64,000 nt of DNA from Goodfellowiella coeruleoviolacea (GCF_024171785.1 NZ_JAMTCK010000004.1:496001-560000), one strand, 5' to 3'; positions 1 to 9,524 are shown, numbered from the stretch's first letter. Translations and numbers: made by a program. Notes: generated from the sequence alone by a model not told the origin.

Positions 1-15
1 GCGGCCCGCGTGGCC

Positions 16-942
16 TCAGCCGGCGTCGTCGCGGCTGATCTCACGCAGCGCCGGCGCCAGCCGGGTGAGCTGGTCGACCACACCGGACAGATCGGTTCCG
101 GTGGGGGAGACCAGCACGTGGTCGGCGCCGGCGTCGAGCTGCGCGCGCACCCGCCGCGCGATCGCCTCCTCGTCACCCCAGGCGACCGCCGCGTCCACCA
201 GGCGGTCGGTGGTGTCGGCGATGTCGTCGGCGTAGCCGAACCGCTGCCAGGCCCGCGCGTAGGCGGGCGCGCCCCGGGTGATGGCGAGCCGCACGGATTC
301 CCGGGCGATGGCGCGCGCTCGGACCGGGTCGGATTCCAGCAGCACCGCCTGGTGCGGGATGAGCAACCGGTCCGGCCCGAGGATCTGGCGGGCGAACGCG
401 GTGTGCTCCAGCGGCGCGAAGAACGGGTGGGCGCCGTCCGCGTGCGTCCGGGACAGCTCCAGCATCTTCGGACCGATGGCGGCCAGCACCCGGGCGAACG
501 GCTCGGCCGGTGGGTTGGCCGCGGCCTCCTCGTCCATTGTGGACAGGTAGTCGCGCAGGCGGCTCAGTGGGCGCTGGAAGCTCTCGCCCACCTGCTGGGC
601 CTGGAACGCGTGCCCCACGCCGAGGCCGAGCACGAACCGGCCCGGGTGCGCCTCGGCCAGGGTCCGGCCGGCCGCCTGCGCGGTCACCGGGTGGCGTGCC
701 CACACGTTGGCGATGCCGGTGCCGACCGCGAGGCGCTCGGTGGCCGCGAGGAAGACCCCGGACCGGGCGAACGCGTCCCGGCCGCCCAGGCTCTCGCCCA
801 TCCACGCCGACCCGTAGCCGAGTCGTTCCAGCCGGCCGAGAGCCTCGCGTTCCTCCCGCACCGGCGTGGGGTCGCCCCCGAACAGCCACACACCCACCGG
901 ACCAAGGCGCTGCCTGGTCAACCGCACCACGTCAAGCCGCAT
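16..942 (-). CDS. LLM-class F420-dependent oxidoreductase, paralogue 1
   Basis: A 308-residue protein of the bacterial luciferase-like fold. These enzymes usually use coenzyme F420 (or FMN) to reduce or oxidise small substrates in the cytosol; the substrate here is unknown. Family-typical segments are the N-terminal GPVGVWLF strand, the RLAVGTGIANVWARHP strand and the GRFVLGLGVGH motif. It is paralogous to the next gene on the same strand, sharing the GIWTF/GVWLF start, TGIA and the YLSTMDEE/YLDAMDEA segment. I chose the ATG at 942 because a longer in-frame reading starting at 1008 would be encoded by the operator upstream. Family assignment is confident, substrate is not. Confidence 0.9.
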   Translation of the reverse strand: MRLDVVRLTRQRLGPVGVWLFGGDPTPVREEREALGRLERLGYGSAWMGESLGGRDAFARSGVFLAATERLAVGTGIANVWARHPVTAQAAGRTLAEAHPGRFVLGLGVGHAFQAQQVGESFQRPLSRLRDYLSTMDEEAAANPPAEPFARVLAAIGPKMLELSRTHADGAHPFFAPLEHTAFARQILGPDRLLIPHQAVLLESDPVRARAIARESVRLAITRGAPAYARAWQRFGYADDIADTTDRLVDAAVAWGDEEAIARRVRAQLDAGADHVLVSPTGTDLSGVVDQLTRLAPALREISRDDAG

Positions 943-975
943 GAACAACCCCCGGAGAAGCCGTGCCGAAAGATT

Positions 976-1014
976 CGGAGTGTCTCTCCGGTTAATATAT
1001 GGAGGCACACTCCG
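976..1014. promoter_or_regulatory. Tandem CGGAG-N5-CTCCG operator upstream of LLM oxidoreductase 1
   Basis: A perfect inverted repeat CGGAG-N5-CTCCG occupies 976-990. A second, slightly degenerate copy (TGGAG-N5-CTCCG) occupies 1000-1014, 24 bases centre to centre. Between them lies GTTAATATA, which on the gene strand reads as a TATATTAA-type -10 region. The start codon is 34 bases further on. The same arrangement occurs upstream of the second oxidoreductase, so a shared repressor is likely; a TetR-like dimer is one candidate, but no cognate gene is recognisable nearby. Confidence 0.75.
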
Positions 1015-1164
1015 CTTGTCTACCGCTGGTTCCCGGACAGCGTCCGCGAGGTGTCCGCCGCCTCGGCCCGACGTTCACCGCCGGGCCGAAGGACATGGAC
1101 GAGACCGCGACTCCCGAGCCGTGGCCGGCGAACCCGGCTGGCGCTGTCGGCCCGGCTCCGGTCG

Positions 1165-2007
1165 TCACCGCAGGATGTCGGCGAGTCGCCGCCACTCGGC
1201 CCGGGGCAACCGCTCGTCGGCCCCGTCGAGCACCTGCAGGCAGACGTGGTCCGCGCCAGCCTGGTGGTGCTGGCGCACACGGTCGGCGATCGCCTCCTCG
1301 CCACCGAAGGCCACAATGGACTCGACCAGCCGGTCGCTGCCGCCGTCGGCGAGATCGGCGTCGGTGAATCCGAGCCGGCGCAGGTTGGCCTGCTGGTGCG
1401 GGGCCAACCGGAGGTAGACCCCGACGTGCTCCCGGGCGATCTGCCTGGCCCGCGCGGGGTCCGGCTCCAGCACCACGGCCTGCTCCACGCCCAAAAACGC
1501 CGAGGAACCCATGATCTCCCGCGCTCGCGCGGTGTGGTCGACCGGCACGAAGTAGGTGTGCGCGCCGTCGGCCCGCTCCGCCGCCAGCCGGAGCATCCCC
1601 GGACCGAGCGCGGCCAGCACTCGGCGGGCGGGCTGCTCGGGAGCGGGGTTGACGAGTGGGGCCTCGTCCATCGCGTCGAGGTAGTCGCGCACCGTCGCCA
1701 CCGGCCGGTTGCCGATCGCTTGTCCGCCAAGGCCGAGCAGGAACCGGCCCGGGTACGCCTCGGACAGCGTGCGGTGCGCCGCGGCGGCGCCCACCGGGTC
1801 GCGGCGGTCCATTCGCGCGATTCCGGTCGCGATCGTCAGGCGCTGGGTCGCGGCCAGCAGCAGGGCCGCCTGGGTCATCGCCTCCCGACCGGGGTACTCG
1901 CCGAACCACAGCATGGCGAAGCCGAGTTCCTCGATCTCGGCGGCGGCCTCGCGGACCTCGTTGATCGGCTGGGTGTCCAGTCCGAAGGTCCAGATGCCAA
2001 TGCTCAC
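1165..2007 (-). CDS. LLM-class F420-dependent oxidoreductase, paralogue 2
   Basis: A 280-residue luciferase-like monooxygenase/reductase family protein with the same motif order as its neighbour: SIGIWTFGLDT at the N-terminus, RLTIATGIARM, GRFLLGLGG and RDYLDAMDE. The GTG start at 2007 follows a GAGGAG ribosome site. It is transcribed toward paralogue 1 but separated from it by 222 bases holding that gene's own operator, so the two seem to be parallel targets of one regulator rather than one operon. F420 as cofactor is inferred from the family; substrate unknown. Confidence 0.9.
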   Translation of the reverse strand: MSIGIWTFGLDTQPINEVREAAAEIEELGFAMLWFGEYPGREAMTQAALLLAATQRLTIATGIARMDRRDPVGAAAAHRTLSEAYPGRFLLGLGGQAIGNRPVATVRDYLDAMDEAPLVNPAPEQPARRVLAALGPGMLRLAAERADGAHTYFVPVDHTARAREIMGSSAFLGVEQAVVLEPDPARARQIAREHVGVYLRLAPHQQANLRRLGFTDADLADGGSDRLVESIVAFGGEEAIADRVRQHHQAGADHVCLQVLDGADERLPRAEWRRLADILR

Positions 2008-2137
2008 GCGGGTGTCTCCTCACGGTGTCGGTGCCGGTCGTGCCGAAATCCATCGACCACGGTGGGTCAGTTCGGGTGGCTGACACGTCACCCGCCCCGA
2101 GTGGTGACCACCCCGACGGGCAGACGCGGGAATGAAT

Positions 2138-2176
2138 CGGAGTATGTCTCCGATTAATATATGGAGATGATCTTCG
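2138..2176. promoter_or_regulatory. Tandem CGGAG-N5-CTCCG operator upstream of LLM oxidoreductase 2
   Basis: A perfect CGGAG-N5-CTCCG repeat at 2138-2152 is followed by ATTAATATA and by a degenerate second repeat TGGAG-N5-CTTCG at 2162-2176. Centre spacing is 24 bases, identical to the site before paralogue 1. It lies 131 bases from the start codon, so a long 5' leader or a second promoter is implied. Confidence 0.72.
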
Positions 2177-2566
2177 GATTGTCCACCGGTGCTTTCCGCA
2201 GGCACCCGCGCCCACGACAGGCGCCGCCACCGCCCGTGGCCGGCTGCTGGATCAGCGCGACCCGGAACACCAGGCATCGACGTCGGGGCGACCCCCCGGA
2301 CTGGCCCCACGCCAACGGCTCCGGTGACGGTGTCGAGCCCGGATCCGGAGGGCTGGCCTCGATCCTGGTTGCTCGCGCGCACCGCCGGCACGGCACGGCG
2401 TCGGCCTGGGGCTGACCGTGCTACGTCGCCGGGCCCCGGGCCACCCCGCTGGCCGTCATCCGCGTCCTGGACCGCGCGGTCGGGCCGGAAAACGCCGACC
2501 CTCTTGACGATCCTCGGCCAGCCCGCACAGCCGACGCGGTCGAGCGCACCGGCCGGCGCACCCCGA
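2177..2566. other. Intergenic stretch without a convincing gene
   Basis: About 390 bases between the operator of oxidoreductase 2 and the end of the ArsR-type regulator gene. Open frames exist on both strands but show only the arginine/proline-rich composition of GC-driven shadows and no recognisable domain. No clear terminator hairpin was found. Confidence 0.5.
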
Positions 2567-3169
2567 TCAGGCGGTGTCGTCGGCCGGCAGCAGCGGGAAC
2601 AGGCGGCTCACCGCGCCCACCGGCCGAGCCCGCTCCGGCCTGGCCGCCGGGTCGTGCTCCCGGTCGGCGTAGCGGGCGTAGATCGCGCGGACCTGGTCGG
2701 CCACCTCGCCCAGTTCCTCGGGGGTGAGGAACAGCACCGCGCTGAACGCCTCGTCGTGCCGCCACTCGTCCGGCGCGCGATCGCGGTGGCGCAGCCACCG
2801 CTGGTAGCCCTCGTCCTCCAGCTCCCTGGCCAGCGAGCCGAACTCGTCCGGGTCCATCGCCTTGGCAGCGACCGTCCCGCCGGCCGCGGCGTCGGCCCTG
2901 GCCAGCTCCGCGGCCACCTGGTCAGCCATCCCCTGGCGCAGCCGCCACGGGCGCACCCGGCCGCGCCCACCCGTGGCCTCCTCCAGGTAGCCGTACCTGG
3001 CGAGTTGGCGCAGGTGGAACGAGCACAGCCCAGAGCTGTACCCCAACTCGCGGGCCGCCTCGGTCGAGGTGAGCGTTTCCCGGTCGCGCAGCAGTTCCAG
3101 CAGGGCGGTCCGAATCGGGTGCGTGGGGGCCGCCTGCTCGTCGCGGGTTTCTGGCAGGTCCTGGGGCAT
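2567..3169 (-). CDS. ArsR-like winged-helix transcriptional regulator
   Basis: A 200-residue regulator. The N-terminal winged helix-turn-helix begins at PIRTALLELLRDRE, with a putative recognition helix around the segment TSTEAARELGYSSGL and FHLRQLARYGYLEEA forming the following helix and wing. The C-terminal 110 residues are acidic/arginine-rich and resemble those of actinobacterial helix-turn-helix proteins with an extended sensor region. The ATG at 3169 is preferred because TAAAGT lies 8 bases upstream, fitting a leaderless transcript; a GTG at 3190 is the alternative. It lies downstream of lhr. Whether it controls the oxidoreductases to its left is not shown. Confidence 0.8.
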   Translation of the reverse strand: MPQDLPETRDEQAAPTHPIRTALLELLRDRETLTSTEAARELGYSSGLCSFHLRQLARYGYLEEATGGRGRVRPWRLRQGMADQVAAELARADAAAGGTVAAKAMDPDEFGSLARELEDEGYQRWLRHRDRAPDEWRHDEAFSAVLFLTPEELGEVADQVRAIYARYADREHDPAARPERARPVGAVSRLFPLLPADDTA

Positions 3170-3254
3170 CCTCAGAGACTTTACCGGCACACCCCGACCG
3201 GCAACCGCCAGTCGCTCGCTGAGCAGGGCGGCGCGCTCCAGCCGGCCCGCCCGG

Positions 3255-6200
3255 TCAGGCGCGCAGCCGCAGCCCCTTGGGGGTGGCCCGGAACCCGGCG
3301 TCCCGCAGCACCTGGGCCAGTCGGGAGGTCAGCGCCTCCGCCCCGTCGGCCCGCTGCACCGCCAACTGGCCCAGCCAGCCGTCCCGCACCGCACCGGTCA
3401 ACGCCTCGGCCGCGACCCGCAGCGCGGGCTCGTCCTCGGTGAACGACAGCAGCGACCGGCCGCCCCGCTCCACGTACAGCACGGCCAGCCCGTCCACCAG
3501 CACGGCCAGCGCCCCGGCCTTGCGCGCCGGCCGGTGCTTGGTCCCACCCACCGGCGCCGGCCACGGCAGGGCCGCGCCGTACGGCTGGGCCGGGTCGGCC
3601 GCGGCCAACACCACGGCCTCGACCGACTCGGGCCGCTCCTGGCCGGCGGCCCGGCTCACCGCCCGCAGCCGGTCCACCGCGCCCCGCGCCGCGAACTGGG
3701 CCGCGCCCAGCCCCTCCACCACGTAACCCCGGACCACCTGGCCGGACTCCTCCATGGCCCGCAGCACCCGGTACACCCCGCTGAACCCGCCGGTGACCCG
3801 CTCGGTGTCCAACGCGCCCCTGGTGAGCACCCCGTGCCGCTCCAGGAACGCCTCGGTGCGCGCGTGCGCCCGCCGTGTCGCGTCCAGCTCCCGATCCACC
3901 GCCAGCGACCAGCGGCCGGCCACCGTGGGCGGCCCGGTGCGGCTGGGCATGGCCGGTCGGCCCGCGCGCAGCCGCGCGTACCGGCCGCGGGGCGCGCTCC
4001 GCCGCGGCTTGTGCGTGGCACCCCGACCGGACACCACCGCGCGCAGCGGCGCCAGCGTGTCGTTGGTGACCAGCCCCGCCCACACCAGGTCCCACAGCGC
4101 CGCCACCACGTCCTGGTCGGCGGGTGCGGCCGCGGCCGGGTCCTCGGCCAGCAGCACGGCGCCGGCCCGGTCGACGACCTGGCGGAAGAACAGCGCGCCG
4201 CCGTCCAGCGCGGCCAGCACCGCGCGGTGCAGCGGTGTGTCCGGTGCGGACTCGGCCACCTCGGGCAGCAGCAGGTCGGCCACGTCCGTGGGCGCGAACG
4301 CCACCCAGCCGTCGCCGCCGGCCAGCGCACCGCACCCGGTCCAGGTCACCTCACCGGACGCGGTCAGCTCGTCCAGCAGCGCCGGCGAGTACCCGGGCAG
4401 CCGCGCCGGCAGGATCAGCGACTCCACCGCGCTGGCCGGCAGCGGCGCGCCCGCCAGCTGCTCGATCACCGCCAGCACGTCGTCCACGCCGGGCACCGAG
4501 CGCAGCGACCGGCGCCGGCCCACCCCGTGCCAGCCGGGCAGGAACCGGCCCAGCGCGGCCGGCTCCACCGGCTCCACCTCGGCCCGCAGCCGCGCCAGCG
4601 AGGCCCGCCGCAGCCGCCGCAGCACCTCGGCCTCGCAGTACTCGGTGTGCGTGCCGCCCGGCCGCAGCTCACCCCGCACCAGCCGACCCGAGCCGACCAT
4701 CCGGTCCAGCACGGCGGTGACCACGGCCACGCCCAGCCCGAACCGCTCGGCCGCGGCCAGCGCCGGGAACGGCCCGTGCGTGCGCGCGTACCGGAACAGC
4801 AGCTCACCCAGGGGGTCGGCGACCGGCTCGGTGAACACCTCGGGCACACCCACCGGCAGGGCCACCCCCAACGCGTCGCGCACCCGGCCGGCGTCCTCGA
4901 TCGCGATCACCCGCTGCTCGCCGGCGACGCGCACCCGGATCGCCCGGCGCTGCGCCACCAGCTCGTCCAGCCACGCCGGGTCGACCCCGCGCTGCTCGGC
5001 CTCGGCCACGGACAGGTCACCCACGAACCGCAGCAGGTCGGCCGCGCCCTCCAGGTCGCGCACCCGCCGCTCCGGTGTCAGCCGCTGCAGCGACGCCTCG
5101 ACCTCGGCCACCACCTCCGGGTCCAGCAGCTCCCGGATCGCCTCCGCGCCCAGCAACTCGGCCAGCAGCGTGGAGTCCAGCGACAGCGCCGCCGCCCGCC
5201 GCTCGGCCAGCGGCGCGTCCGCCTCGTAGAGGAACATGCCGACGTAGCCGAACAGCAGGCTGCGCGCGAACGGCGACGGTGTGGGTGTCTCCACCTCCAC
5301 CACCCGCACCCGCCGCGCCCGCACGTCCGCCATCAGCTCGCGCAGCCCCGGCACGTCGTAGACGTCCTGCAGGCACTCCCGCATGGCCTCCAGCACCACC
5401 GGGAACCGCTCGTACTGGGCGGCCACCGACAGCAGCTGCGCCGCGCGCTGGCGCTGCTGCCACAGCGGGGTGCGCCGCCTCGGATCGCGCCGGGGCAGCA
5501 GCAGCGACCGGGCCGCGCACTCCCGGAACCTGGCCGCGAACAGGGCGGATCCGCTCACCTCGGCCACCACCACCTGCTCGACCTCCTCCGGGTCCAGCAG
5601 CACGTCGGAGGCACCCGCCACCACCTCGGCGCCCTCGGCGTCCACCGCGTCGGGCAGCCGCAGCACGATGCCGTCGTCGGAGTGCGCGACCTGCGCCTGC
5701 ACCCCCCGCTGCTCGCGCAGCCGGGCCGCGATGGCCAGCGCCCACGGCGCGTTGACCTGCGCGCCGAACGGCGAGTGCACCACCAGCCGCCAGTCGCCCA
5801 GCTCGTCGCGGAACCGCTCCACCAGGATCGTCCGGTCGTCGGGCACGTGCCTGGTCGCGGCCTGCTGGTCGGCCAGGTAGGCGAGCAGGTTGTCGCACGC
5901 CCACTCGTCCAGCCCCGCCTGCTCGGCCCGCTGCCTGGCCCGGTCGCCGTCCAGGCTGACCAGTTCCCGCAGGAAGGCACCCAGCGCCCGGCCCAGCTCC
6001 AGCGGCCGACCGGGCGCGTCGCCCTTCCAGAACGGCATCCGGGCCGGCTGCCCCGGGGCCGGCACGACGACAACGCGGTCGTGGGTGATGTCCTGCACCC
6101 GCCACGACGAGGTGCCCAGCAGGAACACGTCGCCCACCCGCGACTCGTAGACCATCTCCTCGTCCAACTCGCCCACGCGCGAACCCGAGCCGTTCTCACC

Positions 6201-7937
6201 CGGTGGGGTGGTCACCGTGAACAGCCCCCGGTCCGGGATGGTGCCGCCCGAGGTCACCGCCAGCCGCTGGGCACCGGGCCGGCCACGCAGCTGGCCGGTG
6301 ATCCGGTCCCAGGTGATCCGGGCCCGCAGCTCGCCGAACTCCTCGCTCGGGTACCGGCCGGCCAGCATGTCCAGCACCGCGTGCAGCGCGGAGTCGGGCA
6401 GCGCGGCGAACGGCGCCGACCGCCGCACCAGGCTGGCCAGCTCGGTCACGTCCCACGGCTCGACCGACACCATCGCCACCACGTGCTGGGCCAGCACGTC
6501 CAGCGGGTTGCGCGGATACCGCAGCGCCTCGATCGCCCCGTCGCGCATCCGCTCGGCCACCACCGCGCAGGACACCAGGTCGCCCCGGAACTTCGGGAAC
6601 ATCACGCCCCGCGACACCGCGCCCACCTGGTGGCCGGCCCGGCCGACCCGCTGCAACCCGGACGCCACCGTGGGCGGCGCCTCCACCTGCACCACCAGGT
6701 CGACCGCGCCCATGTCGATGCCCAGCTCCAGCGAGGAGGTGGCCACCACACACGGCAGCCGCCCGGACTTCAGCTCCTCCTCCACCTGGGTGCGCTGCTC
6801 CCGGGACATGGACCCGTGGTGCGCCCTGGCCACGACCGGCGCCACGCCCCTGGCCACCCCGGACTCACCGATCGCCTCGGCCGGGAACCGCTCCCGCGAC
6901 TCGCCCGTGCCGGTGTCGACCAGCCCGGCCGCCTCCTGGTCCTCCAACGCCAGTTCGTTCAGCCGCGCGGTCAGCTTCTCGGCCAGCCGCCGCGAGTTGG
7001 CGAACACGATCGTGGACCGGTGCGCCTGGACCAGGTCGAGCACCCGGCGCTCCACCGACGGCCAGATCGACGGCCGCGCCTGCCGGTCCGGCAGCGGGCC
7101 CCCGAGGTCCAGTTCCGCGTCCGGATCCGGCTCGGCCGCCGCGTCGAACCGGTCCGCCCAGCTCGTGGCCGCGGGCGGCGGGGCAGCGGAGCCGCCACCC
7201 AGCTCGGCCATGTCCTGCACCGGCACCTCGACCCGCACCTCGACCGTCTTCGGGATGGCCGGCTGCACCACCCGCACCGGCCGGCCCCCGGCCAGGAACG
7301 TGCTGACCTCCTCCACCGGCCGAACCGTGGCGGACAGCCCGATGCGCTGCGCCGGCTGGTCCAGCAGCGCGTCCAACCGGTCCAGGGACAGGGCCAGGTG
7401 GGCGCCCCGCTTGCTGCCGGCCACCGCGTGCACCTCGTCGACGATGACGGTCCGCACGCCCCGCAGCGACTCCCGCGCGGCCGAGGTGAGCAGCAGGAAC
7501 AACGACTCGGGCGTGGTCACCAGCACGTCCGGCGGCCGGCGGGCGAACGAGCGGCGCTCGTCAGCCGGGGTGTCGCCGGTGCGCATGCCCACGGTGATGT
7601 CCGGCTCGGCCACGCCCAGCCGGTGCGCGGCCTGGCGGATACCGGCCAACGGGGCCCGCAGGTTGCGCTGCACGTCCACCGCCAACGCCTTCAGCGGCGA
7701 CACGTACAGCACGCGGCAGCGGTGCTTCGGCTGGTCCGGGGGTGGTTGGCTGGCCAGCTGGTCCAGTGCCCACAGGAACGCGGCCAGCGTCTTGCCCGAC
7801 CCGGTGGGCGCGATGACCAGCGCGTGCTCACCCTGGGCGGCCGCCTGCCACGCCCCGGCCTGTGCGTCGGTCGGCGCGGCGAAAGCGCCGGTGAACCACT
7901 GTCTGGTCGCCGGCGAGAACAGGTCGAGCACGTCCAC
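3255..7937 (-). CDS. lhr: Lhr-family ATP-dependent helicase
   Basis: A superfamily 2 helicase of about 1560 residues, matching the very large bacterial Lhr proteins (Lhr core plus C-terminal extension). Visible motifs are Walker A APTGSGKT near residue 45, a Walker B DEVH box near 168, motif III SATV, motif IV/V region TSSLELGIDMG and motif VI QRVGRAGH. Lhr proteins are 3'-to-5' translocases/helicases on single-stranded DNA and RNA:DNA hybrids, linked in mycobacteria to DNA-damage repair. The GTG at 7937 begins VDVLDLFSPATRQWF, the usual N-terminus of the family, so the longer frame to 8003 is rejected. A proline/acid-rich linker follows the first helicase domain. It is divergent from a small plus-strand gene. 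Confidence 0.95.
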   Translation of the reverse strand: MDVLDLFSPATRQWFTGAFAAPTDAQAGAWQAAAQGEHALVIAPTGSGKTLAAFLWALDQLASQPPPDQPKHRCRVLYVSPLKALAVDVQRNLRAPLAGIRQAAHRLGVAEPDITVGMRTGDTPADERRSFARRPPDVLVTTPESLFLLLTSAARESLRGVRTVIVDEVHAVAGSKRGAHLALSLDRLDALLDQPAQRIGLSATVRPVEEVSTFLAGGRPVRVVQPAIPKTVEVRVEVPVQDMAELGGGSAAPPPAATSWADRFDAAAEPDPDAELDLGGPLPDRQARPSIWPSVERRVLDLVQAHRSTIVFANSRRLAEKLTARLNELALEDQEAAGLVDTGTGESRERFPAEAIGESGVARGVAPVVARAHHGSMSREQRTQVEEELKSGRLPCVVATSSLELGIDMGAVDLVVQVEAPPTVASGLQRVGRAGHQVGAVSRGVMFPKFRGDLVSCAVVAERMRDGAIEALRYPRNPLDVLAQHVVAMVSVEPWDVTELASLVRRSAPFAALPDSALHAVLDMLAGRYPSEEFGELRARITWDRITGQLRGRPGAQRLAVTSGGTIPDRGLFTVTTPPGENGSGSRVGELDEEMVYESRVGDVFLLGTSSWRVQDITHDRVVVVPAPGQPARMPFWKGDAPGRPLELGRALGAFLRELVSLDGDRARQRAEQAGLDEWACDNLLAYLADQQAATRHVPDDRTILVERFRDELGDWRLVVHSPFGAQVNAPWALAIAARLREQRGVQAQVAHSDDGIVLRLPDAVDAEGAEVVAGASDVLLDPEEVEQVVVAEVSGSALFAARFRECAARSLLLPRRDPRRRTPLWQQRQRAAQLLSVAAQYERFPVVLEAMRECLQDVYDVPGLRELMADVRARRVRVVEVETPTPSPFARSLLFGYVGMFLYEADAPLAERRAAALSLDSTLLAELLGAEAIRELLDPEVVAEVEASLQRLTPERRVRDLEGAADLLRFVGDLSVAEAEQRGVDPAWLDELVAQRRAIRVRVAGEQRVIAIEDAGRVRDALGVALPVGVPEVFTEPVADPLGELLFRYARTHGPFPALAAAERFGLGVAVVTAVLDRMVGSGRLVRGELRPGGTHTEYCEAEVLRRLRRASLARLRAEVEPVEPAALGRFLPGWHGVGRRRSLRSVPGVDDVLAVIEQLAGAPLPASAVESLILPARLPGYSPALLDELTASGEVTWTGCGALAGGDGWVAFAPTDVADLLLPEVAESAPDTPLHRAVLAALDGGALFFRQVVDRAGAVLLAEDPAAAAPADQDVVAALWDLVWAGLVTNDTLAPLRAVVSGRGATHKPRRSAPRGRYARLRAGRPAMPSRTGPPTVAGRWSLAVDRELDATRRAHARTEAFLERHGVLTRGALDTERVTGGFSGVYRVLRAMEESGQVVRGYVVEGLGAAQFAARGAVDRLRAVSRAAGQERPESVEAVVLAAADPAQPYGAALPWPAPVGGTKHRPARKAGALAVLVDGLAVLYVERGGRSLLSFTEDEPALRVAAEALTGAVRDGWLGQLAVQRADGAEALTSRLAQVLRDAGFRATPKGLRLRA

Positions 7938-8020
7938 ACGCCCATACTCACCCACCCCACCGACAATCTCCGCCCCCGCGGGGTGTGCTTGGCCACGCCG
8001 CATGTTCGAGCGTCCCGCGC

Positions 8021-8308
8021 ATGGTCCACGTCGAACCCTCCCCGACCGGCGCCAACCTGGTGCTGCACGTGTCCGGGCACGCCCTGATCATCGACCGCGG
8101 CGCCGCCCAGGTCCTGGCCACCACCCTGGAGGAGGGCAACCACTGCGCCGTGCCGATCCAGCACGTCCACGCCGGCCACCGCCTGCTCAACGCCCTGTCC
8201 ACCGACGAAGGCGACAGGTACCTGTGGCTGGACCTGCACGGCACCGAGATCCGCCACGACCTGTCCGCCCCTGAACTCCGCCGCCTCATCACCGCCCTGC
8301 GCGTCTGA
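8021..8308 (+). CDS. Small hypothetical protein, 95 residues
   Basis: I do not recognise this protein. It begins MVHVEPSPTGANLVLHV and continues in balanced composition with hydrophobic/charged alternation (LIIDRGAAQVLATTLEEG, YLWLDLHGTEIRHDL), unlike frame shadows here, and ends LRRLITALRV. There is no signal peptide or membrane segment. It is divergent from lhr, 83 bases away, and converges on the DUF397 gene, whose last base abuts its stop codon. It is probably a real small cytosolic protein. Confidence 0.6.
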   Translation: MVHVEPSPTGANLVLHVSGHALIIDRGAAQVLATTLEEGNHCAVPIQHVHAGHRLLNALSTDEGDRYLWLDLHGTEIRHDLSAPELRRLITALRV

Positions 8309-8500
8309 TCACCCGGCGTGCTGTTCCTCCTTCACCGAGGCGAGGAACGCGCCCCACCTGGTCGACGCGAAACCCAGCACCGGCCCGGCCACGTTCTTGG
8401 AGTCCCGCACCAACACCGTGACCGGGCCTAACGCCACCTCAACGCAGTTCGTCTCGGTGCCGCTGTAGCTACTCTTCCTCCAGAAAATCTGGCAGGTCAT
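8309..8500 (-). CDS. DUF397 domain protein
   Basis: A 63-residue protein that is essentially one DUF397 domain. It has the family hallmark WRKSSYSGTETNCVEVA, the central VLVRDSKN and the C-terminal STRWGAFLASV. DUF397 proteins are encoded next to Scr1-type XRE regulators throughout actinomycetes and are thought to act as their small partners in toxin-antitoxin-like or developmental pairs. The ATG at 8500 overlaps the 3' end of the upstream regulator gene by 32 bases, so the two are translationally coupled. Confidence 0.9.
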   Translation of the reverse strand: MTCQIFWRKSSYSGTETNCVEVALGPVTVLVRDSKNVAGPVLGFASTRWGAFLASVKEEQHAG

Positions 8501-9359
8501 CCTCAGTCCTCCCGGGGGCGCCCAGCTCATTGGCCAGCGCGGCCAGAAACACCCTGGATTCTGCCTCGTCCAATGCCAGTCCGGCGAGCCGCTTCCACTC
8601 ACTCCGGTAGAACGCGATGTCAGTCTTCTGCTCCAAGAACACGCTGGCCCCAAGCGCTTCGAGGTGCACCACGCTCCTGCGGTCCGGGAGATCCATAATC
8701 ATGAACGCGTCCGGAGCGGCACCCATGCCAACCGCAGTTGTCACCACTCGAATGTTGGCGCAGGGCCGGGTGGCCATGAAGATCAGGTGAAACAACTGGC
8801 CACGCATGATCTCAGGGTTCTCGGTCTGGCAGCGCAGCGCATTCTCGTGGATCAGAAAGGCGCACGGCGTGGGAAACTCGCCGCGCATGATCTCCTTCTG
8901 GGCCATTCTGGCAGCGACTCGCGGCTCGATGTCCTCATCCCGCACTCTTCCTGAACCACGCATCAGTTCGCGGGTGTACTCAGGCGTCTGCAACAAGCCG
9001 GGCACATAAAAGGGCTCATAGTTGAAGATGGCGTCAGCGTCCCACTCGTGCCGAATGAGCACCTTCAGCTGATCGGGAAGTCGTCCTCGGTGCGTGCGCA
9101 GGAGATCGGCGTCGTTCGCCCGGGTGACCATCTCAAGAATCCGCTTCCGGTGCTCGCCGGTGACCCGGCACACCGCCAGATAGGCGCTGACGTCCAGTGC
9201 GTTGAACCCGAGCTTGCCCGACTCCATCCGGGACACCTTGCTCGGGTCCCAGCCGAGCAAGTGGGCCATAGTTGGTCCGGTGAGCTTCTGCGCCTTCCGA
9301 CATGCCCGCAGTTCCGCACCGAGTTCCCGACCCCGAACCGTTGACGCCACATCACCCAT
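8469..9359 (-). CDS. XRE-family regulator with DUF5753 (Scr1-type)
   Basis: A 296-residue protein with an N-terminal helix-turn-helix (GAELRACRKAQKLTGPTMAH, then WDPSKVSRMESG) and a C-terminal DUF5753 region containing the diagnostic segment PFYVPGLLQTPEYTREL. Proteins of this kind pair with DUF397 partners and are related to antitoxin-like regulators such as Streptomyces Scr1/BldB-network genes. The ATG at 9359 follows an AAGGGGG ribosome site at a good distance; the longer frame to 9473 has no such signal. Base composition here is AT-richer than flanking genes, suggesting transfer. Confidence 0.9.
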   Translation of the reverse strand: MGDVASTVRGRELGAELRACRKAQKLTGPTMAHLLGWDPSKVSRMESGKLGFNALDVSAYLAVCRVTGEHRKRILEMVTRANDADLLRTHRGRLPDQLKVLIRHEWDADAIFNYEPFYVPGLLQTPEYTRELMRGSGRVRDEDIEPRVAARMAQKEIMRGEFPTPCAFLIHENALRCQTENPEIMRGQLFHLIFMATRPCANIRVVTTAVGMGAAPDAFMIMDLPDRRSVVHLEALGASVFLEQKTDIAFYRSEWKRLAGLALDEAESRVFLAALANELGAPGRTEDDLPDFLEEE

Positions 9360-9524
9360 GACGTCCCCCTTCCACGTGTGGACCACGCGGGAGACGGTAG
9401 AGATCCCGCACTTCCTGGCAATGGCCTGTCCGCATGTTTCCCCCAAAAGCTGGACCACATGCGCCGGTGCCACGTGGTTTTTCTACTTTCGGCCTCTAAT
9501 GCCCTAACCCACACCGGGGGACCC

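Noticed and set aside
943-1008. In-frame N-terminal extension of LLM oxidoreductase 1
   Set aside because: The extension is encoded by the repeated operator sequence, which also recurs before paralogue 2. It does not belong to the protein family.
3069-8087. Very long open frame opposite lhr, about 1670 codons
   Set aside because: Composition is Arg/Gln/His/Pro-rich shadow sequence with no domain. The opposite frame encodes a full Lhr helicase with all motifs.
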